64,000 bases of DNA, from contig NTMA01000090.1 of NCBI GenBank assembly GCA_002917075.1, positions 62,001-126,000 of the forward strand, in the 5' to 3' direction. Positions 57,071-64,000 of the stretch are shown here, piece after piece. Source of the stretch: Hawksworthiomyces lignivorus. Lineage: Eukaryota; Ascomycota; Sordariomycetes; Ophiostomatales; Ophiostomataceae. The translations under genes were made by a program, and so were the position numbers. How positions within the stretch are numbered: position 1 is the stretch's first letter; each line of letters starts with the position of its first letter. Under the pieces are notes generated by a model. That model was not told the DNA's origin, did no database searches, and saw nothing but the letters and a program-made list of their open reading frames with translations.

Positions 57071-57600
57071 TCGACGGGTGAAAGTTAAGAAGGTTGTGCA
57101 TTTTTCAGACCGCCTTTACTGCGCAAACTAGAAGTAACGAACTTGATCCTGATGTAAGCCTAGCTTTGGTTGTATACAGACATAAATGTGCATCGTTTTG
57201 CAGGACCCTAATCGCAATTGACTCGCATACAAAAACAAAGACTTTGTAAGGCTCATATTCCATTTGCTTTTACTACTTGTTTCAGTACATGCTTCGCGTT
57301 TTGGTAGCATGAACGCGGTAGTGAACAGACAGGCATATACTTGAAAAAAGTTTCAAGAGCAACATGAGTCGGTTTCCGTGGGGGGTTTCGTTTGCCGTTA
57401 TTGGTGTTTATCAATGTTATGGACCGAAATACCGGCTGCGGCTGAAAGAAAGAAATACTAAACACTACCTTATTGGTTTGCCGATCTCTACGCATTGTAT
57501 GAGTAAATAAATATATAATCTTAGCCGATAATATTCTCGCCTTCAACAGAATCAAGCTAATAAATGTGTATGGTGCTAATGAACCTTCCTTCTGTGAATC
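57071..57600. other. Intergenic spacer
   Basis: 3' flank of the kinase-like gene and promoter of the hydratase. No recognised motif. Confidence 0.5.
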
Positions 57601-58706
57601 ATGGTCTCCATCAGCATCCCGAGGTCCTACGCCGATGTCGACTGGCCTAACATCAGAGTGGTCACACACCCACCCGACCAGCTAGTTGCAACTAAAGTCA
57701 TGGTGATTAGCATCAACCGTCCAGAGAAGCAAAATGCGTTTACTGTCGGCATCGAGGACGATATAATTCGCGCTCTGAGTTTTTTTGACGTAGACGACCG
57801 CATACGTGTTATAGTTGTCACTGCCGAGGGTCGGACTTTCTGCACAGGCGCTGATTTGGATATCGGCCTTCACCGTGCGGATGGCGAGGGGGTCAAGGAC
57901 CATAGGGACGGGTATGTACTACTACGGCTTAGACACATGCACCCCTAAACTGACCTTTCTCTGTTGTAGTGGCGGTCGACTTGCGTTGGCTATTCATAGA
58001 TGCCGCAAGCCTGTCATTGCCGCTATTCATGGATCTGCTGTGGGAGTAAGTATGAAAAGCTCCGCAATGTTGGTCAAACCCAAGCACTAAATTCATTTAC
58101 TATAGATAGGCATCACAATGACACTTCCCATGGCGATACGCATCGTATCCGCTACCGCCAAAGTTGGCTTTGTCTTTTCCCGACGTGGTTTGGTTATGGA
58201 AGCTTGCTCAAGCTACTTTCTGCCACGATTAATCGGATATTCTCGGGCCTTGTAAGTCCAAAAACGTTGATAATTTGATAACTTGAGCTTACTAGTCTAT
58301 TTCAAACAGGTACCTCTCAACTACTGGATCGGTAGTTCCCGCAAATTCTCCAGTAATCAAAGATCTTTTTGCCGAAATCCTACCATCACCACAAGAAGTC
58401 TTTCCCCGAGCTCTACAAATTGCTAGTGACATAGCAAACAATACATCCCTCGTGAGCACCTATCTCATGAAGGAGATGATGTGGCGGAACCCTGGCACTG
58501 CCGAGGGAACACATCTATTGGACTCGGAAATTATGTACAGGCTCTACAATAAGCAAGACAAGAAAGAGGGTATTCAGTCTTTTCTTGAGAAGAGGCCTGC
58601 AGATTTCAAAGGCAGTGTCAACAAGGATCTGCCCGATTGTGTCCCATGGTGGGAACCGGTCGATATTGAAAAGAAACTGAAGCGACCTAATTTGTCCAAG
58701 CTCTAA
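57601..58706 (+). CDS. Peroxisomal enoyl-CoA hydratase/isomerase
   Basis: Predicted 309-residue crotonase-fold enzyme. Exons 57601-57911, 57970-58045, 58106-58251 and 58310-58706, introns 58-60 bp. The acyl-CoA and oxyanion segments are TFCTGADL at 79-86 and HGSAVGIGITM around 124-134, and the Glu of [11 protein letters not shown] (E161) matches the conserved catalytic glutamate; the other usual glutamate position lies within GIGITM and is not Glu, so isomerase-type chemistry should be considered. The protein ends in SKL, a canonical PTS1 signal, so it acts in peroxisomes. It lies between a 4-hydroxyacyl-CoA-kinase-like gene and an SDR. Confidence 0.9.
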
Positions 58707-59336
58707 GAGCTGATATAGAACCCTGATAGTGTCATAGTTGAAAATAAGCTATATAGAATAGAGAAATAGGTGAAATAAATACGTTGGCTGTGGTTGGTAG
58801 TATTCAAATAGGGTTAAAAGTAGGGACTAATGTAAATCGTGTTTTCGATTTCCTACTTGCTCAGCCTGCCCAGCTCGTCACAACATTGCAATGTTAACTA
58901 GTACAACATTGATTCTATGGCAATTGCTTTGTCACTACGTCAAACCTGTAGTGTCAATAGACAGACTTCCACGTTTTGCCGGAACTGCAAATAGTGGCTC
59001 ATAGGCGTCAGAATATAAACACGACCAATCACCACATGATAGACATGACTGACATAAAAAGTATAACATATCCTAGTGCGGGAGCTGGAGGATGTGTGCT
59101 GATCTTAGCTTGTGATTACACATATTGGAACAACGTTCCTGGGAATAAACAGGTGCGGGGTGGTTGTAGTTCTCTTTCGGCATCTCGGGCGTCGGAACTC
59201 ATGCGCTGTACTATTTAAGCATCAATGAAGTTTGATCTTCTAATTCCTCATTATGGAGATAAATTGACATTATGGGGTTGAGACTGATCCAAAGTGCAAA
59301 TATATCCCAAATCACGTAGCCACTTGTCCGAAAAAG
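58707..59336. other. Intergenic spacer
   Basis: Promoter side of the SDR gene. No recognised feature. Confidence 0.5.
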
Positions 59337-60356
59337 ATGGCCATTCAAATTTCACCAAAAAGGGTAGCCGTCATCACTGGCGGTGGTGAGTGCCCGAGTT
59401 GACGTTGAGAGCGCAGCTCTTCTAAATAATGGAAATGAAGAAAAAGACGAGTTTAAACTGACTATATTTTAGCCACCGGCATGGGCAATGGCGTCGTGCT
59501 CGATCTGGCGGCCAAGGGATGGAAGGTGGTCATACTTGACTACAACGAGACAGACGGGAAGCAAGTTGCCACCAAGGTCCAAGGGGACTTCTACAAAGTT
59601 GATGTTCGGAGTTGGAAACACCAATTTATCGCCTTCGAAACCACATTTGAGAGGTATGGGAGGGTTGATTTCGGTACGTAGATGGTATACATGACCTATT
59701 GCAGGACTTTCTTTCCCTAGGGCTGATTTACTGACATGTGGCGACTATCAGTTTTTGCAAATGCCGGACGAGCAGATGTCTACGATTATTTCGAGTTACA
59801 GGGAACTACAAATTTCACTGCAAATGAGGCGCCGAACCTAGATGTGATTGATATCAACCTTCAAGGCGCGTCATATACTAGCCTCCTGGCGCTTCGCGCT
59901 TTTAGGCAAAACCCGCCCGAGGTCAAAGACGCACTTCTGGTGTTGACATCCAGCGGCGCAGGAATCTATCCGACGCCAGTACAGCCATTTTACGCAGCAG
60001 CCAAGCACGGCATCGTTGGACTTGCGCGCAGTATGGGCTTGCGACACCAATCGGAGGGGATACGCGTTTGTGCGCTTGTGCCGGGACTTGTGCCGACCGC
60101 AATTATGCCACGAGAAATCATTGACCGTGTAGACAAGAGTTTAGTTACACCTATCAAGCACATTGTCACGGCAGTAGATGATATGCTCACTAGAACCACG
60201 CTAAATGCAACAGTGTGCGAAGCGAGCGTAGATAAGCTATTTTATCGAGATCCACCTGGCTTCCTAGACGAGGCGCAACGACGGGTTATTTTAGAGGTAT
60301 CAAATGACATGCGTGAAGACTTCAAAAGGGTACGGGAGAGTAAGTGCGCTAGATAA
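59337..60356 (+). CDS. Classical short-chain dehydrogenase/reductase
   Basis: Predicted 284-residue NAD(H)-dependent oxidoreductase resembling fungal 15-hydroxyprostaglandin dehydrogenase-type SDRs. Exons 59337-59385, 59473-59673 and 59752-60356; introns 87 and 78 bp. The coenzyme loop TGGATGMG is at 14-21, with Asp39 in VVILDY suggesting NAD preference; ANAG at 86-89; catalytic Ser at about 150-151 in LTSSGAG; Tyr164 and Lys168 in YAAAK; and VPGLVPT after the active site. All catalytic residues are kept, unlike in the two dead SDRs of this window. No peroxisomal signal at the C-terminus (KCAR). In the four-gene group it would oxidise or reduce a hydroxyl/ketone. Confidence 0.9.
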
Positions 60357-60781
60357 ACATTATGATTTGTCTCCTGTAACTATATATCTCCGCTTGGAAC
60401 CGCTGTTCACGTTCAAGCTCGAGGTGAATAGACTAACAATGCCATAGAACCGTGTTTATAGTCCCACTTTGATAGGTTAAAACAAACGTATAAAAATCAT
60501 TCCACAAAATGAAAGCTTACTTGATCATCCGTTCTTTGCTCTTCTTGCTACTATTGCCGGTCTCATTCATTTTCCCACTTGATCATGCTCCTCCGGTCCG
60601 CCTTCTACCACCGGATTACCGAGTTACCGGCAGCGGCTACACATCACCTCATCACTATCAAGATTTATCACGATTGCTGCTGTAATATTAAACTAAATAC
60701 ACTTAAAATTTTGTTGCGAGAAAGTATCTAATCCTATCATCTGCGTTCTTGTCAAATCCTTTGTATACTCTAGGTACTACC
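60357..60781. other. Intergenic spacer
   Basis: Promoter side of the second cyclase gene. It contains CCGG/CCGCC-type triplets near 60592-60620 but no clear repeat of the CGGAG pattern. Confidence 0.4.
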
Positions 60782-62026
60782 ATGTCGTCCACATCTCTAT
60801 CGCGGCCAGATTATGATTCGCTTCCCTTTCACCCCGAAGCAAAAAAGAGGTCATGCTGGGGCTTATGGGATAAGAATGGCGAGCTAGATCATCGTGGGGG
60901 TATGAGTAAAGTCGTCCCAAATCTATGTGGCCGGTCAAACTAAACCCGCTGGTAGCATTGAACAATATTACACCAACAGCTCGAATCACAGCTGCTCGAG
61001 AGGTTACACATGGCCTGTCATTCCCCTTGGACTGGTCTTATTCGAATATCGGAGCGCCACCGTTTGGCCGCTCAGGACTTAAACACAAGATTATTAACTA
61101 CCTGCCTATAACAGGGGAGATGGCACACGATGATGAGGTGTCGCTCAACACGCAGTGTGGTTCACAATGGGACGGTTACATGCACTACGCCGACCAGAGT
61201 ATCGGCTGTTACTACAATGGCCTAAAGCACTCTGAACTAGTTGCTTTCGGTCCAGATGCGCATGGAATAGATTGTGGGTATAGTAGCTCCTTATTCCCGA
61301 ACCGTAGATACAGGCACTTACTGACAGAAACAACTCCTAGACTGGTGCAAAGAAGGGATAACTGGGCGGGGTGTCCTGCTTGACTGGCCGAGATGGTTGG
61401 AAAGTACCGGACGAGACGCGATTTCGGCGGATTGTTCATATGGTGAAAATGACCTTCCGAATTTCTCAGCATAATCTCTGTTCACAAGTAAGACTTAACT
61501 AATCATCTTCTCCTAGCCATTCCCGTGGAAGACTTGCAGGAAGTTGCGCGCCATCAAGGAGTCATCTTCAAGGAAGGAGATATTCTCATCATACGCACGG
61601 GCTTTATCAAGTGGTTTGAATCCACTTCTGCGGATGCTAGAGCCGATGTCTTCGACCGCCTTGCATTCACCGGCGTCAAACAAGGCGAGGACACCCAACG
61701 ATGGCTATGGAACGAAGGATTTGCAGCTGTTGCCGGAGATAGTGTTAGCTGGGAATGTAAGCTACGTCATTGATATTCATTAAGCCTAGAGACCTGTACG
61801 CAAGAAGGCTGACCTCCATGCAGGCTTTCCTCCACCAAACGACGGCAGTATGCTTCACCAATGGCTACTTCCACACGCAGGAATACCCATTGGGGAGATG
61901 TGGAATCTGGAGAAACTAGCAGATGCCTGTTCAAAAGTCGGGAGATGGACATTCCTCCTAACTTCAGCGCCTCTTAACATCAAAGGCGGTATTGCAAGTC
62001 CTCCTAATGCAATTGCATTACTGTAA
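60782..62026 (+). CDS. Cyclase-family metal-dependent hydrolase, second paralogue
   Basis: Predicted 326-residue relative of the protein at 2444-3539. Exons 60782-60899, 60956-61273, 61341-61442, 61517-61756 and 61824-62026; introns 56, 67, 74 and 67 bp. Family marks: WGLWDKNGELDHRG, GSQWDGYMHYADQ, GITGRGVLLDW, GDILIIRTGF, RWLWNEGFAAVAGDS and the C-terminal GGIASPPNAIALL. The intron at 61274 has a weak GTGGGT donor; the closest alternative has AT in place of GT, so splicing efficiency here is uncertain. It ends the four-gene plus-strand group and could open a lactone, ester or amide. Residues around the join at exon 2/3 read GIDYWCKEG. Confidence 0.8.
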
Positions 62027-62659
62027 CTCTGTCGAATAGCTGTCGCTACACATTATAAACAACTGGCCTCGGCAAAAGAAAGCTTTTAATTTTATGTGCT
62101 TCCAAGTCTCTGAATATACGCAAATTATAACTAATTTAACGAGTAGCGGTGTTAATGTGATGCTTTGCTACAGAAATTCACCAAGATTGGCTTTCTTTCA
62201 TATGCCCTAAACAGTTAAAGCCTCTTAAACTGTGCTATTCTCCCTGGGGTACCAGCCGGTGAATGCCTTTCCGTGCATCCTACAGTGTGACGAAGGCTGA
62301 TAGCAACGTAGGTAGATCTTGTTATCTCTTTCGATGTGTTCAACGATTCATACAGAGCGCTACCTTTCCTAGCGAGAGTCAAGTCCTCAATGAAGTCATT
62401 CCTTGTTGGAGGACACCGATCGCGAGGATTTGTTTTGGAGCTGTTTGGAGGACTAACGAACATTTTCACAATTTGGCTTCTGGAAGGGCGTGTGGAGATT
62501 TCGTATTGACGGTAGAATGTGCGCTGCCAGCGAAGCAGTTGTTAAGTAGCTGGACCTCATGTACAAAGACGAGAAACGGAGTACATCGGGCTTCGTGGAA
62601 GAGTAGTGAGTTGTTGTCTGAAGCTATTCTGCCCTCCCGCACTGTCTTGAAACCATACA
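62027..62659. other. Insertion target region, no recognised gene
   Basis: Open frames on both strands (62215-62660) have no family I can name. The LINE copy is inserted at the right end of this stretch. Confidence 0.4.
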
Positions 62660-62668
62660 AAAAGGGGA

Positions 62669-63436
62669 ATCAGCAGAGGCGGTGGCAAGGCTCTGACGGG
62701 GATCTACGGCAGCCCGCCTGCCTTGACCCGCGCTGGGCCCCCAAGGCGACTCTTCAAGCACACAACCACTTCACCAAAGCCGAAAGCAGCATCCTTACAC
62801 AGTTTCGTACGGGACACATTGGCCTCGCAGCCTTCTTACGCCAACGACGCCTCAGAGACTCCCCACCTGCGCCTGCGGCGACGAGGACGAAACAGTAGAA
62901 CACGTACTTCTTCGCTGCCCCCGGGGGTGAACAAGCCTCCCAACTGGCCACAGACACCAGAAGAGCTATATAACAGGCTATACACAGGAGGCGTGGCCGC
63001 TAGACCTATCTTCCATTGGTTCAAACGCAGCGGACGAATCCTAGACTACTGCTTAGCCGCCAGGCTGGAAGAAAACAACACACAGGAAACAACAGAGGAG
63101 GCCCCGACGACAGCTGAGAAGGCGGCAAAGGCCGCAATGGAGGCTGCGGAGGCGGCAGACACTGTATCAGAGGAGGCCGCCAGGGCGGAAGCAAGGGCAG
63201 AGCCGGAAGAGGTGGAGGTGGCAGAGGTGAGAGAGGCCTTAGCAAGGCTGTGAGGAGAGCCACAGAGAAGGCAGGAGGGCCAAGCGGGCCAACAATACAC
63301 ACACACATCACTGTAATCTAATTCCTTATTTGTTCGCTATATCCTTTAGTACTATAGCGGTTTCTGCGCCGGGAGGATTCCGTTAGCTTAGGCGTCACAT
63401 AGCCAGGAGTGGCTGAGAATAAAGACGATGAAACCT
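62669..63436 (+). mobile_element. LINE, second copy, 5'-truncated to the last 768 bp
   Basis: Matches the 3' part of the LINE at 38635-41950, starting near its position 41180, and ends at the same GATGAAACCT. A 9-bp duplication AAAAGGGGA flanks it at 62660-62668 and 63437-63445. The C-terminal Cys domain (near 62870-62925) and the RWFERSGR-like stretch (here HWFKRSGR) are recognisable, followed by a Glu/Ala-rich tail of different sequence and length from the first copy. Short truncated copies are normal products of target-primed reverse transcription. Confidence 0.85.
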
Positions 63437-63459
63437 AAAAGGGGAGCCAAACTTTTTCT

Positions 63460-63880
63460 TCTTTTTACTAGACAGGCTAGGCAGGCACGACAATACACAC
63501 TTTCTGAAGATATACGGCTCCCGATCAGAGTACAGACTATTCTTTAGAACAAAAACGAGGTCAATTAGCTGCGAACTGATTGTGAACTGAAAAAGGCCTC
63601 TGGCCACAAGGCAGAGGCTGACCCGGCCTCAAGGCTGCTGTAGTCTCACCACATAACTCAGCCGTCTATGCAACAAGGGAGGTTGTCTTGTGCTCTCTCC
63701 TTACGGAGAGAGCCATTCAATGTCCAGATCAGAGCTTTAAAGGTAGTCGGGGGTGATGCCGGTGAGTTGTGGTGGTTTTGGTGGCTAGGTAGAGTCGTGG
63801 GGTCAGCCCGTCTCGCTCTCAGTATCATTACAGCCGGTAATTCATCTCCGGCACACTAGACGGCTTACGACTCAAACTTC
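63460..63880. repeat. Dispersed repeat C, copy 2
   Basis: Resembles 24876-25510 without the solo-LTR insertion. Shared blocks include GCGAACTGATTG, AAAAGGCCTCTGGCC with its CAGAGG partner, and GGTGAGTTGTGGTGG. No coding domain recognised. Confidence 0.5.
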
Positions 63881-64000
63881 CGTTCCAAGACGACACATGT
63901 CTGGTTGTCTCGGTAGCGGCCCATACATAACATTCCATATGTTTGGTCTACTTGGATTTTGCTTTATTCATACCTGAGCTCTATATATGTTTTAGTTCTA

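Noticed and set aside
62215..62660. Open frames on both strands in the LINE target region as a broken gene
   Set aside because: I could not align either strand to a family, so it is listed only as an unassigned spacer.
1..64000. A classical secondary-metabolite cluster
   Set aside because: Regulators, transporters and tailoring-type enzymes are present, but no backbone synthase of any class is visible.

Overview
The window is a gene-poor, repeat-rich stretch of a filamentous ascomycete (Pezizomycotina) genome. Coding genes carry 50-100 bp introns with GTNNGT donors, CTNAC-like branch sites and YAG acceptors. Three Zn2Cys6 regulators, fungal MFS families, a PF04199-type cyclase pair and Tad/I-like LINE copies all point to a fungus. 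C:G to T:A type stop codons in the LINE and in several dead genes suggest RIP-like decay. No backbone synthase (PKS, NRPS, terpene cyclase), tRNA, rRNA or CRISPR array was seen. All exon joins are my reading of splice signals and family alignment, not transcripts.

Left part (1-16 kb): a Zn2Cys6 regulator (running off the left edge) is divergent from a cyclase-family hydrolase, followed by an anion-type MFS permease and a second Zn2Cys6/Fungal_trans_2 regulator whose zinc cluster is spread over three exons. Then come a dead aldo-keto reductase, a dead flavin monooxygenase, an intact Gfo/Idh/MocA dehydrogenase and a sugar transporter. CGGAG motifs recur in the promoters of the first regulator/cyclase, the MFS permease and the dehydrogenase/sugar transporter pair.

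Middle (19-38 kb): a secreted DUF3455 protein, a dead TRI12-like efflux pump, a second anion-type MFS permease, a GC-rich F-box-like protein, an SDR remnant, a Hal2/IMPase-like phosphatase, a GT32 glycosyltransferase and a third Zn2Cys6 regulator. Repeats sit between them: 179-bp solo-LTR-like elements and 86-bp mini-elements, most with 5-bp target duplications.

Right part (38-64 kb): a 3.3-kb 5'-truncated LINE, a dead sugar transporter, a membrane-anchored surface protein, a dead SDR and a dead GDXG esterase, a large-subunit catalase, an AT-rich tract with a 35-bp minisatellite, and then four co-oriented intact genes (APH-fold kinase-like protein, peroxisomal enoyl-CoA hydratase ending in SKL, SDR, second cyclase). 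These four look like an acyl-CoA catabolic cluster. A second, short LINE copy and a dispersed repeat close the window.
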